DNA from: Sebastes aleutianus
Lineage: Eukaryota; Chordata; Actinopteri; Perciformes; Sebastidae
Direction: 5' to 3'
Assembly: GCA_916700875.1 (NCBI GenBank)
Contig: CAKAKS010000032.1
Location: forward strand, 10,972,129 to 11,036,128
Length of the DNA: 64,000 nt
Shown piece by piece: positions 1 to 11,235 of the stretch (positions are counted from its first letter, which is position 1; the number at the start of each line of letters is the position of its first letter). Made by a program: the position numbers and the translations under genes. The notes beneath the pieces were generated by a model, which worked only from the letters and a program-made list of their open reading frames with translations, had not been told where the DNA came from and did not search any database.

Positions 1-1708
1 TCAGCGCCGCACAGTGAGCCAGATGGGAGCAAAGATCCTCCTCTGTGGCTAGAGCAGTGGAGCGTGAGCCAAAATGAGAATTAGAGTAAACTTCAACATG
101 TCAGCACGTCCTCATATCATTTATTTTCCACTGGTTTGGATGGATGTGGCTAAGATGATTGCTGATGATTTTCAAAAAAAAAACTCCTCTGCACATCCCC
201 ACAAACTTGTATAACATGATCTCTCGTGCCCAGCTCCTTTTTTTTTTTTTTTTTTGGAACAGCTGAGAGAAAGCTGGATTTTCATCTCAGATATTTAAAC
301 ATTCCTTCCTCATCTATGTGATGCGAACCGTAAAACCTTGTCAGCCAGTGGTGTTCTTACCTATCGTACTATTGTTTCTAATCTTTTCAAGGGCCATCAG
401 CAATCCTGTGAAGCAATTCGAAGGAATGTTTATGCATATCAATTAAAAAATACCACCCATGCAACATGCATGTTATCCTCATCATCACCGTCAGCATCAC
501 TCTCTTACTCAGCCAATGCAAAACTCCCAAAATGTGCTTTCTCCAATCTCAACAAATCTGAATGGGCTGTGGTCCAACTGATTGTGCAAAGTTTGTCCTA
601 CATGAGGGCACATTGAGTGTGTGCAGTGGAGGGAGGTATCTCAATCTAGGAGACATCCACATGGGTGGTAAAAGAGGAAAAAGGAAATGGTATCCAAGCT
701 CGCTTTTCTGCACGCCGAAGGGCAAAACAAACTGACGGTTGCATGTCAACGCACAAACTGATTTCTGCTCAGCTTATGACAGAGATATTTCCTGGTGCAG
801 ATTTTTTCCTTTTGTCATTCATCCAATGTCCAAACCTTCTATTTCAACTCAACGCTGTTATTGGTACAGGACTCACTCCAGCTGCTGACAACACAGCTGT
901 ACATTAACACTGACCTTGACATCTGTCCCCATAGGGAAGCACAATAGCTTTATGTGTGCATCAACACCATCATGCCGTTCAATCATGGCATCATTCCAGT
1001 ACTGTTTTAAAGCTGTGTCCAATGTGCTGAAACTACAATAGTGTTATAATGTATAGGTATAATGGCAACCACTGTTGCTAATCCCAATAAGGAGATTTTT
1101 TGTTCAGTAATGCTGTATGCAAGACAAGATTGCCAAACTTGGTTCTTGTATCTGTTGGAACACACCAAGCGGTCAGTGTTGTGCTGTAAATTTTTTCCTT
1201 TACTCTTGTGGTGAGCCCTTTTTTCCAAGGACATTTAGCCTAATCCACTTCAGCTGCCTTCGTTCAGAGTTGGTAAAAGACGCCCCCTTCACTGACTCTG
1301 TTGGTGAAATTGCGAGACTGTTTTTCATAAAACATAAATATCTGTTAAGAGTCTGGGTATGATCCACTTTTATGAAATGATGAGTAACATTTCCTTATTG
1401 TCGCTTGCACCCCACGCCGCACTGTGAGAAGTTGTTGCCACAGATACTACTCCCGTTACATTCTGCGAAAAAAGGATAGCAAATTGTGCTGCAAAGCTCC
1501 TCATGAGAAAAACTCACCATCTCCGCTTTCACAATAGCAGAATTTTCCAAAATACAAAGCATGCGGTGCAACTGAATTTCTCCCTCTTAATACAACAAGC
1601 ATTTAAGATGTTTCTAACAAATGGATATGAAGTGTTGTGAGATTTAGAAAGCAAAAGGAAAACAGATTGAAATCTTCTTGGAAACTTTTTTACTGAAGTA
1701 TACAAAAT
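1..1708. other. Single-copy intergenic or intronic sequence
   Basis: I see no gene, RNA gene or recognised repeat here. The sequence is AT-rich, with an 18-base T run at about 238-255. The ORFs on both strands are under 95 codons, show no domain, and look like chance openings. Confidence 0.5.
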
Positions 1709-1716
1709 GTTTACAC

Positions 1717-2346
1717 TAGGGCTGTCATTCAATTAAATATTTAATCGCAATGATTGTCCATAGTTAATTACGATTAATTGCAAATTATTCCTATATTTTT
1801 TATCTCTTCAAAACGTACCTTAAAGAGAGATTTGGCAAGTATTTAATACTTGTATCAACATGGGAGTGGACAAATTGCTTGCTTACTTTCTTTATGCAAA
1901 TGTATGTACTGTATATATTTATTATTTGAAATCAATTAACAACACAAAAAATTTACAAATATATCTATCTAACTTTATATGATTATCATAAGTGGGCATG
2001 TCTGTAAAGGGGAGACTCATGGGTACCCACAGAACCCATTTTCATTCACATATCTTGAGGTCAGAGGTCAAGGAACCCCTTTGAAAATGGCCATGCCAGT
2101 TTTTCCTCACCAAAATTTAGTGTAAGTTTGGAGCGTTACTTAGCCTCCTTCCTGACAAGCTAGTATGACATGGTTCCAATGGATTCCTTAGGTTTTCTAG
2201 TTTCATATGATACCTCTATCTTCACTCTAACTTTAAAACTGAGCCCTCTACAACCTAAAAATTGCAAGTTGCGTTAAAGTGTTAAAGAAATCAGTGGGGT
2301 TAAAACAAATTTGCGTTAACGCGTTATGTTAACTTTGACAGCACTA
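1717..2346 (-). mobile_element. Non-autonomous hAT-like MITE, family H, copy 1
   Basis: This is an inverted copy of the family that recurs at 29294, 44626, 46925 and 61650. It begins TAGGGCTGTC and ends GACAGCACTA, and it is flanked by the 8-bp direct repeats GTTTACAC (1709-1716) and GTTTCCAC (2347-2354), which match at 7 of 8 positions. An 8-bp target-site duplication is typical of hAT transposases. There is no coding capacity, so it must have moved using a transposase supplied from elsewhere. The subterminal regions are full of GTTAAC/GCGTTAAC on one side and ATTAATCG-like motifs on the other. On this strand it contains AGGTCAGAGGTCA at 2058-2070, a perfect DR1 nuclear-receptor half-site pair. 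Confidence 0.9.
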
Positions 2347-2354
2347 GTTTCCAC

Positions 2355-4363
2355 TTAAAATATATATATATTAAAAAGTTTGACTACTGCATGCGTATGA
2401 CAACTGGATGAACATAAGCTGTGTTGAACTGAAGAAATATATTTCCAATATTAATGTGAAAAACGTTTGTGGCCAAACAGAGCTCCTTGTGTTTTGCGTG
2501 GAAACGTTCCAGTCTTTACACGTTGCCTGTTTTGCCGTCATTTTTCATTCTGAAAATGTTAAATATACACGTCTATTGGAGCAAGCACTTCCTTTTCAAA
2601 ATAAGCAAAATTATGTGGCATCTTCATCATTTGGGATTTGGACATTTGGACAGCTTTATTCCTTTGTGCTTCCTTCTGTCGGTGTGCTTTCTCTTCTGGA
2701 TGGGAGCTGCAGCGAGCCGGGTACAACACTGCTGGGTATTCTACCAGATGGATACTCGGTATGAATCAGTGCTAAGTTTCAGCCAAGGCCCGAATGTGTG
2801 TGTTGGACTGCACATTGCATATCTGGAGACCACACAGGTTCCATAAGCATGTCTAAATCTCTCTGCTGCCCTCTATCTTTGTCTGAACACGTCCCACCGG
2901 GATCAGGGTCATAAGTTCAATAGCAGCGGGGAACCTGTGCTGAGATGAACACATGCCGTTGAGCCGCTAATTATCCTTCAACATCTCTTTAGTCTCTACT
3001 AATGCAAGTAAGATTAATTGCACTTCTTTATTTTCAAAAACAACAAATTAGTAAAGAGGAAACTTTTGTATTAAATTGCATGCGACACAAAACCTCCATA
3101 ACAGTGTATCTAAACCTCTACATCTGTTTGTTTTAGCCTTCATTTGCACACAGATGAAAGAAAATATGCAGTGATTAAATCTTCTATATTCTAGGTGACA
3201 AATCGCACACTTGTGATCAACCTATTCATACAGAGGCTCAGGAGAAAATAGTGTTTTCCATCACTGCAGTTGACGATCTACATCGACAGCATGTGGTCCC
3301 AACCTGCCGCCTCTCATATTATTTCAGTAGTGTTTAGCAACTGTGGGAGATAAAGCTCAGCAATGTGTGAAACGGCCCCCGAGCCAGCGATTGCGCACCA
3401 ACAACAGTGATCCCCCGGTCCATCGTTTTCCTGCGCAAATATACAGACAAACAGATGATTTCATTACACCTATGGAGCTCGGTGTGATCTCATCCAATGT
3501 GCTGAAGCCTCGCCGTTATAAATGAGTTTGTCATACCACCATGGTTGGCCATAAATGACCTCACCAGACGTGCTGCTGTAATAAACTAAACTAATAAGAA
3601 TGTGCAGGAAGAAAAACACCGCCCGCAGTGAGCGCGGCTACTACGAAGCGAGAGCTGGCTGCTAGAAAACATAAATCTTGCCCTGATAAATCTCAATGGA
3701 CGGCTGTCACTTGACATGTGCGCGGAGTTGGAAGTGTAAGGCAGGAGCAGGTATGTGGTAAAAGGGGACACACACCCTGGACATCCGCAGTCATGGAGGA
3801 AAAGCCCCCTCTACTGTGAAAAGAGACTTCCATATGTACTTGTACCTTCTGTGGCCCTTTAACCTAGAACAGATGTCATCAATAAATACCCCTGACCCGT
3901 GGAGGCATTCCAGCGTGTGATCGAGGCCTTTTTTTTTGTAGCGTGCTAGACTGGCTTGTCTAGCTGGTCAACACCTGACTAAACTGCAAAGTTTACAATA
4001 TAGACGTGTAAAGCCTCTCTTCGTGTAATCACGGGCATAGGTGTTCGAGTAACAGTGACGCTTTAAAAACTCATTGGGTAAAGTAACAGCTTAGCTTACG
4101 CACACTGCCAGCTCCCGTGGGAGCAGTGTGAGAACGGCTACAATCTGCCTCCTGTTACAAGGTCTGCTACTAAGTTATGACCTATCGCCTTGCCATTTTA
4201 AACTTTCCACAAACATCTGTAAGGACAGATTTACATGTCCTCTTGTGCTTTATTGCGACATGTCTTCAGTTTTCCATTGGCTTTGAAACTAGTCCTGTGA
4301 AATGTGGCATTTCCATGTTAGCATGTTTGAGACAATTGGTGTTCTTTTGTCTAGACTTGAACG
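2355..4363. other. Single-copy sequence without a supported gene
   Basis: Two overlapping ORFs (118 codons from 2408 and 125 codons from 2469) cover the same bases in different frames. Neither has a recognisable domain, and the sequence around them is AT-rich. An imperfect hairpin lies at 4101-4130: CACACT pairs with AGTGTG and GCTCCC with GGGAGC, with a four-base bulge in the left arm. Otherwise I see nothing that can be assigned. Confidence 0.45.
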
Positions 4364-4371
4364 GCTTTATT

Positions 4372-5363
4372 CAGTGGCGGACTCAAACTGTCTGAGGGGC
4401 AGGGGTGAAATAAATAAGAGGGCACCAACTGCATGTGGTGGGGCACAAGTACATAGAAAGTTTGTAGAAAGCATGTAGGGTGGCCTATATGGCACTGCAT
4501 TACATTTTCTCCACTAGAAGGGCACCCTGGAGGACACTTCATGGCGTTTTCTCCACTGGAAGGGCACCCTGGAGGGCACTTCATCACAGTTTCTCCATAT
4601 TTTCTTCACTAGAAGAGCCCCCCAAAGGACACTTCATCACATTTTCTCCACTGGAAGGGCACCCTAGAGGACACTTCATGGCGTTTTCTCCACTGGAAGG
4701 GCACCCTGGAGGGCACTTCATCACAGTTTCTCCATATTTTCTTCACTAGAAGAGCCCCCTAAAGGGCACTTCATCACATTTTCTCCATATTTTCTCCACT
4801 AGAAGAGCCCCCCAAAGGACACCTCATCACATTTTCTCCACTAGAAGAGCCCCCCAAAGGACACTTCATCACATTTTCTCCACTGGAAGGGCACCCTAGA
4901 GGACACTTCATTGCGTTTTCTCCACTGGAAGGGCAAAGGACACTTCATCACATTTTCTCCACTGGAAGGGCACCGTAGAGGACACTTCATTGCGTTTTCT
5001 CCACTGGAAGGGCACCCCGGAGGGCACTTCATCACAGTTTCTCCATATTTTCTTCACTAGAAGAGCCCCCCAAAGGACACCTCATCACATTTTCTCCACT
5101 TGAAGGGCACTTCATCACAGTTTCTCCACTGGAAGCGCACCCTAGAGGACACTTCATCGCGTTTTCTCCTCTGGAAGGGCACCCTAGAGGACACTTCACA
5201 TTTTCCCCACTGGAGCACCCTAGTGGGCACTTCATCACACACTGGAAGCGCACCCATAAGGCACTTAATCATGTTTTATCTACCATACCGCATCCAAGAA
5301 GGCACTTTTGTGTTTTTTGCAAACATGGGGGCACCAAGGGCCCACCTCCTGAGTCCACCAGTG
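4372..5363. mobile_element. hAT-like non-autonomous element carrying a minisatellite
   Basis: The ends form a 14-bp imperfect terminal inverted repeat: CAGTGGCGGACTCA on the left, and the reverse complement of CACTGGTGGACTCA on the right, matching at 12 of 14. Immediately outside are GCTTTATT (4364-4371) and GCTTGATT (5364-5371), an 8-bp direct repeat with one mismatch. This is the signature of insertion by a hAT-type transposase. Most of the interior is a 42-bp minisatellite (4499-5250). There is no transposase ORF. The assignment rests on the end structure and not on a database match. Confidence 0.72.
4499..5250. repeat. 42-bp minisatellite with higher-order structure
   Basis: About 17 degenerate units share the core CTCCACTGGAAGGGCACC followed by a GGACACTTCATCA-type half. 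The usual period is 42 bp. A longer variant carries CTCCATATTTTCTTCACTAG and a run of C residues. Blocks of variants recur at about 137 bp (for example, equivalent positions at 4544 and 4681), which indicates multi-unit amplification. Because 42 is a multiple of three, both strands stay open and give a repeating 14-residue peptide (FSPLEGHP on one strand, KCPPGCPSSGEN on the other). I regard these ORFs as by-products of the repeat and not as genes. Confidence 0.93.
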
Positions 5364-5371
5364 GCTTGATT

Positions 5372-7279
5372 TGTATTAATATACCGATTCATCTTGTGTG
5401 TGGTTCAATGTCACAGTCACTTGGGCCAATTTGGAATCGTCATTTTACTAACACAACCAGCCAGCAGACCTGTTTGTCAGCTACAATGTACCTGCACAAT
5501 ATTTGTATTAATTGTTTTATTTAGTCATTGTATTCAAGAGTAATATTAACTTTGAAACTAGCAGCTAACTGCATATATGACAGGGTCACAGTTGAAGTCC
5601 TTAGTAAAGGCTGGACTGCGATGCTCACTGAGCTGCATCTGATAACCATCACAAATGGTGCATTTCAAGAAGGACACAAACTTCCACATTAAGTGACTTC
5701 CACTCCTTTCCTCTTTCTAAGGGTGGTCTCTCTCTCTCTCTCTCTCTCTGTTGGCCATGCGTGGAGGGTAAAGACGTGTTCACATGCTATCATACAGTAT
5801 CCAGGTCGGACAAGTATGATAATCTATTCAATATGTAAAATGTTTATTTTGTGGAGGGACCTCAAACAAACTGAACCAATATTTACAGAGAATGGTAGCC
5901 AAATATTCTGCCCTTTTCCCAAGCCATTACTGCTCCCTCATTTATCTTCTATTCTCCTGAGCAAAATGTAGACAAGGAAACTAATGCGTCCGAAGCCTTA
6001 AGGACACTGTAACAACCAGATAATTCTCCCATGTATTAGCCTTTTTTAGAATACTGTACAACACAATATGTAGATCCTGCAGCAATACTTATACTGTTGC
6101 TGCTGTTCCGCTACTCTTCTGCTACTAATAAGGAAAAGAAGAGGAAGAGGAGTATAGGAATATCGTCATCATTATAAACATACAGTACAGCAATATACTA
6201 GAAGAAGACAAAATAACCAACTTGCATCAAACCAAATCAAACCACCATGAATAAATACAACCTTTTTTATGCTTTTAATGTCATATTTATGTTGGTTGGG
6301 ATGTTCCCATTAATCAACATATGGACACAATATGTTTCAACTACTGTATGTCTACTTACTTTAACAATATGAAAATATTTGCCTATTACAGGCCCCATTG
6401 AATGGAAAGCAACAAATGCTTAGAATGATTGATTATTAATGATTACTTTAATAATGAGACAATTACAGTACAGTGAAATCCACAACCACATAAACAAGAA
6501 CAACAATTAGGTTGTATATACGGCGACTGAATGTGTGTGGATCAGTTATGGTTCTGCAAATAGCAGTGAAGAATCCCTAAGGGGTCTGCCTCTTCAAAAA
6601 CTTCCCCCTAAAAAACGTTACTGCGTATAATATCACCATCAATTCAATAAAGTTGTCATAATCTGTCGTTAGCTTCAACTTCATTAAAAGAGAGAAATCC
6701 TGTGAAGACGCTTGACATATTTGGTCAGTCAGAACGTTGCATGCTAGAGGAGGAAACCTTGGTGGTCCATGGTTGGTCACTATTAAAGCTGCATTATTTT
6801 TCTTCCTCTTGACCCTTGGAAATGTCTACAACACCAAGATGCCCTCTCTTAGAAATAGCAGCTGTGTGTAGTTACATAACAGGAAACAGCTGTCAGAGGC
6901 AATCCCGGTGTCTGGCTCTTTGGGTCCGGGTCTGGACTCCTGTACAGGTTGTGCTGTTTGTTTTGAGAACATGCTTGGTTCTTGTAGAGAGTCAATGGAC
7001 TGGAGGAAGTCTAGGGTTCACAGAGAGATGCTGCGTGTCTGGGCATCAGATAGTAATATGGCTTACTGGATGATCCATCCATGCCATTTATTTCTTCCTT
7101 TTCTGTCTTCTCCCAAACTGCTGGGAACTGGGAACTGTTGATATCTGACTTACAGCCACAGGTTCATAGAGCTGAAAAGTTCCTTCCTCAATACAGGAGA
7201 AGTCCAAATCAATATTTTAATATTAACACAATGGATCAAATGACTATGTGTAACGTGAAAGAGGTCGCTTATGAAGATG
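5372..7279. other. Single-copy sequence with a TC microsatellite
   Basis: A (TC)n run lies at 5727-5749. A short purine-rich patch lies near 6130-6160. No ORF has a recognised domain; those near 6816-7141 overlap one another in two frames and look like chance. Confidence 0.45.
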
Positions 7280-7776
7280 ACAAACTCACAAAGTATTTTT
7301 TAGAGTTTTTCAGCTTACTGTTTTGATTCCACGGACCCCAACTTTACTGTTTTGATTCAGTCTCACCGCTCTCATCAGTGTTTTTTCCAGAAGCAGCAAA
7401 CAGCTGTTGATCAGCCAAAACCTTGGGCCCACTAAGTTACCTGCACAGCACCAAACAGCTAACACACACAGTTAGCTGCAAGCTGGTGCACACCGTTTAA
7501 TAGCTAAAGAGACAGACCTTTACTCAGAAGTTGGTGGAGACCAAAACAGAGCTAAAAGTAGAGTGATTAGTGGGCTTACAATTGCCAGGTTTACAAAATC
7601 ACCACTGAAAATGAATGCTCCATATGTGCTGGATGTGTAAATAAAATTAAAATAAAAAAATAAACATTTCTAACAAGTTCATCATATCAGCTTTATAAAA
7701 GGTGAAAATATGTCAGTGTTGTGTTTGCAGCTTGTTTCTGCCCCCAAGTGGCCAAAATCAGCTCATGCAGCTTTAA
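7280..7776 (-). mobile_element. Interspersed repeat, family B, uninterrupted copy
   Basis: Read on the minus strand, this begins TTAAAGCTGCA, continues through GGCCACTTGG and a TTTACACATCCAGCA segment, and ends near a GTGAGACTGAATCAAAAC block followed by GTCCGTGG. The same order of motifs is found on the plus strand at 9631-9747 and 10348-10640, so this is a dispersed repeat and not unique sequence. The TTAAAGCTGCA end resembles the ends of the elements at 40053 and 59439. No coding capacity is seen. The 7280 boundary is approximate. Confidence 0.65.
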
Positions 7777-9630
7777 AATAGCTTTTAAATTCCCAGAAAA
7801 GCAATGTCTTTTCAGCTTATTTCAGTTTACATGGAAAAGTATGTAGGGATAAATGCTACACTTGTGTACCAAGCCAACTGGTACTGTATTCACATTATAT
7901 TGCAGGAAACCAAGAGAGGTAAAATAATCTAACTGCTACACGGGATGCTGCAATGAGCTGGTGATCAATCACCTTCTGTGGGTGGAATGGGGACTTCAAA
8001 TCCAGGCTTTTATCCAGGTAGCTAGCTTTTTAAATAAAAGTGTGTCCTAAGTGTTAAAAGTTACTCTTAGCGTTGTCCCTAATAAATCCTAATCCTCACC
8101 AGCAGAGCAAAAATTAATGGGAAAATTTCCTTCATAACCATGAGAACGGAAAAGAAAAGTCCCCACTGTAATGAACACTTTTTTGTCTGGTTAACTCAAT
8201 TTAAAATAACACTTTTTATATAAGAATTAATGATTTTATATGACATTTCATAAACCTCTGTCTTTGTGGTGCAGCATTTTAAATCTTTGAGCCATTTGAG
8301 CAAAAGTGTTTTTCACTTGTAAACACAAACTCTTACATCAAAATAAGGATGTAAAAACAGACTATAAAACAAAAGCTAATAAGCCCAACCTAACAAAGTA
8401 ATAAAAACATGGCAATCGCAGCCTGATTAGTGGGCCAGTTTCCTGTTGTACATTTTGAAGAAATTTAGGCACAAATAACATGCAACCAATCTGTCTGTTT
8501 TTGTAAGATTACCTGTCCCTTTAGCTGGACCTCAAAGAAAGCAGTCCACTAAACCCGAAAGGCATCCATTATGTGTGATGGAGAATTCCTAATGAGAGCT
8601 GAAAATCAAACCGTTGTGTAATCGGACACTGTACTGTACACAGTAAAGATCCCCCGACTCGTTTTCCAGCAACAGCTTCAGCACCTGATCAAAAGTTTGC
8701 TGAAGGTCATAAAAATTCCTCACCTTCAGTTAAATTTATGGCAGTACTCATTAGCTGAAATAAAACAGATTAATGCAAGTGCAATTAAATGTGACCTATA
8801 CGTTTAATAATGAAGTGGAGTCTACTTAAGCATGTCTTTTCCATTCTCGCCAGCCGTCCTGGAGTCCACATAAAACTCGTTTTAGTGAAGGTGTACACTG
8901 GAAACACGGAGACTGCTGAGGAAATTTTAACTGGGTCTGTTTGCAAACTTTTAATACAGCGGCTCAGAAAAGAACTAAACCTTGTACATTTACGTTATAT
9001 TTCTTTTTTAAATTTACACTACAGATCTCTTATAAATGTACTGGAGTTAAATTCTTTCTTTTTAGTTTTCAATGTTCCGCCCTGGGGCCTTAAGTGTCAG
9101 TGTGAGATTTTTCTGTTGATCTCGAGTGTTAGTCCACATCATGCTGTCCCTCAGGGATGGCGTATTAGTTCAGAGAAAAAGGAAGCCACTACCTCATTAT
9201 GCTGCTAATTTTAGGCACCAGGAAAAGATGTTTGGAAACTGTTGGCCCAGATTCCAAGTGCTGGAGTGGTACCCGCTCTGCTCGCTATTCCCGTGGGTGA
9301 AGCAGGGGTGATTTTGGTACTTGAGCAAGCTCAAAGAAACAATTTACAACATATACAGTGGAACTTCAAAAGTGTCTTATCAGAGTCAGGCATCAAACAT
9401 GAATGATTCCATATGAAATAGCAACTTTCTGTTTACCGTAATTAGGGGAATATTTTTCCATTAGGGAAGTGAAAATAAATTAACATGGCTTTGGTTGAGA
9501 AGCTGACGTGTAACTACACATGCTTTTTTCCCCTCCTCAGTGAATTTCAGGAGGTGGTTCAGGCAAACTAGAAAACAGAGTTATTGTGATACTTTAGTTT
9601 GTCTGTTTTTAAAAAGCATAAGTAGGAAAT
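7777..9630. other. Single-copy sequence without a supported gene
   Basis: The longest opening is a 132-codon ORF at 8810-9208. It has no recognisable domain, and I see no splice or promoter context, so I do not call it. The rest is AT-rich sequence with nothing recognised. Confidence 0.45.
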
Positions 9631-10640
9631 TTAAAGCTGCATTTATTGATTTTTTTTGGCCACTTGGGAGCACCGCAACAAGCTGTAAACAGAAATTATC
9701 ATGTCAAGCTGACATGGCAAACAATTGTTGATTTACACATCCAGCAGCATCCCCATCTCAACAAATGGCGTATGAATGACAGGGTAATTTGTAGGTCAGT
9801 TTGCATGCAATAAAAACGCCTTTGTTGCTTTTGGCGTGTCATGTGTACCATGTAGTCTGTAGTGACTGCAATGCAAACACATCCACATGAATATGCTATG
9901 CTGAGAGGTAGTGATGTAGAATAAAAAGTGTGAGCTTATGCTTATGATGGGCGAGAGGGGTTCGAGACCGGTGATTGTGTCCCAAACTATTGTTGAGTTA
10001 TTTTTGAAATTACGTTTGTTTTCCGTACTTATGTTATGTTGTTTCCGTTCGTATTTTACTTTGTTTACATAGTTATTTTAAGCCCAACCATGTGGTTTTT
10101 CCTAAACCTAACTAAGTGGTTTTGTTGCCTAAACCTAACTGCGGCCTTTACCGTAGTTTTGCTGCCTAAACATAACAGCACCCGCATCATGGTAACAATG
10201 TGGCGTTAAATGCACACGACAGCCGTTTCACAACATTAAGCCTGTGGCGTGTAAATGACACGTGAAAAGTCTAAAATGCGTCATCATGACACTCTGAATG
10301 TCCTTCAATGTTGTGCTATTTATATGCCTTCCCATGAGATCGGGTTTCCAGCAGACACGGAGCAACATTAGCATTCATTCACTCACCCTTTATCTCTGTT
10401 TTGATCTCCCGTAACTCATGCAGAAAATATTTAGCCATTGAGCTGCTAAATGCCCCACAATCTTCACCAGCTAGTCACTAACTTGTTTGTCTGTAGTTTG
10501 GTGCTACAGTGTCTTTTTTGCTGAAAAGCTACCTTCTACAGCTGGAAACGACCTGATGAGTGGTGAGACTGAACCAAAACATTAAAGTTGTGGTCCGTAA
10601 AACCAAAACAATGACCTGAAAGACAATAAAATGCTCTGAG
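9631..10640 (+). mobile_element. Family B repeat, split by a later insertion
   Basis: The left arm (9631-9747) starts TTAAAGCTGCA and reaches TTTACACATCCAGCAG. The right arm (10348 to about 10640) resumes with CCAGCAG and runs through GAGACTGAACCAAAAC and GTCCGTAAAACC. When the arms are joined at the duplicated CCAGCAG, they follow the uninterrupted copy at 7280-7776. The 10640 end is approximate, because downstream sequence passes into another repeat. Confidence 0.65.
9748..10347 (-). mobile_element. TTAGGTTTAGG-group element nested inside family B
   Basis: This 600-bp insertion is bounded by CCAGCAG on both sides (9741-9747 and 10348-10354; preceding T residues could make it 8 bp), a target-site duplication of the family B host. 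Its ends share an inverted CCCCATCTCA/CCCGATCTCA sequence. Inside are CCTAAACCTAAC strings, the complement of the TTAGGTTTAGG strings seen at 10866-10983, 24.3 kb and 42.5 kb. There is no ORF. A 7-8 bp duplication suits a hAT-type mechanism, but the terminal sequence alone does not prove it. Confidence 0.68.
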
Positions 10641-10689
10641 ATAAAATGAGCTGAGAGGAACTGCTGAATTGGGTGATAATTGTGTTACC

Positions 10690-11235
10690 CCTGCAATGTG
10701 TCCTCATACAACGGTTTGTATGATATCTCACGAAAAGTTATTCCTTATTTTTCATGCGTTTTCCTGCAAATGTCCAGCAGCATGTGACACACGTGTCAAT
10801 TTCCACTTGTTACATGCATACAATCTTTTCAAAATAAACTTCTGTCATCACAGTAAACAACTTGGTTAGGTTTAGGCATCAAAACTACTTAGTTAGGTTT
10901 AGGAAAAGATTGACTTGGTTAGGTTTAGGCAATAAAACTACTTGGTTAGGTTTAGGCAACAAATCTACTTTGTTAGGTTTAGGAAAAGATCATGGTTTGG
11001 GTTAAATAACCCCGGAAGTGGCGTAACTTAAATATGGGAGTTACGTGAGAAATCAACGTTGACATCTGGTTTCACACACGGTACGTACACTGGTGTCCTG
11101 GGTGAAAGTCTGATGTTTTTTGACCCACCCGTCCACCCTGACCTCCTCCCTATGCGGCATTGTCGTGTCGCTCTTTATATTTCCTGGTTCACGATTGCGT
11201 GAATAACATATATATTGATTTTGTGGGATATATAC
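10690..11235 (+). mobile_element. TTAGGTTTAGG-group element with internal tandem array
   Basis: Five TTAGGTTTAGG strings begin at 10866, 10893, 10919, 10946 and 10973, a period of about 27 bp. The downstream block (TGGTTTCACAC, CTGGGTGAAAGTC, TTTATATTTCCTGGTTCACG) is shared with 24.62-24.78 kb, which shows common descent. The outer boundaries are not sharp, and I could not define terminal repeats for this copy. Confidence 0.62.

Noticed and set aside
2408..2846. Two overlapping ORFs of 118 and 125 codons as a possible gene
   Set aside because: They cover the same bases in different frames, match no family I know, and have no convincing promoter or splice context.
4480..5272. Repetitive proteins on both strands (FSPLEGHP and KCPPGCPSSGEN repeats)
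   Set aside because: They are an automatic result of a 42-bp tandem repeat whose period is a multiple of three.
8810..9208. 132-codon ORF
   Set aside because: No domain, and the sequence has the composition of the surrounding non-coding DNA.
9957..9973. GGGTTCGAGACC as a tRNA or SINE B box
   Set aside because: No A box at the right distance and no cloverleaf; the string belongs to the nested MITE.
10866..10983. Interstitial telomere array
   Set aside because: The strings are TTAGGTTTAGG at 27-bp spacing with unrelated sequence between them, not contiguous TTAGGG.
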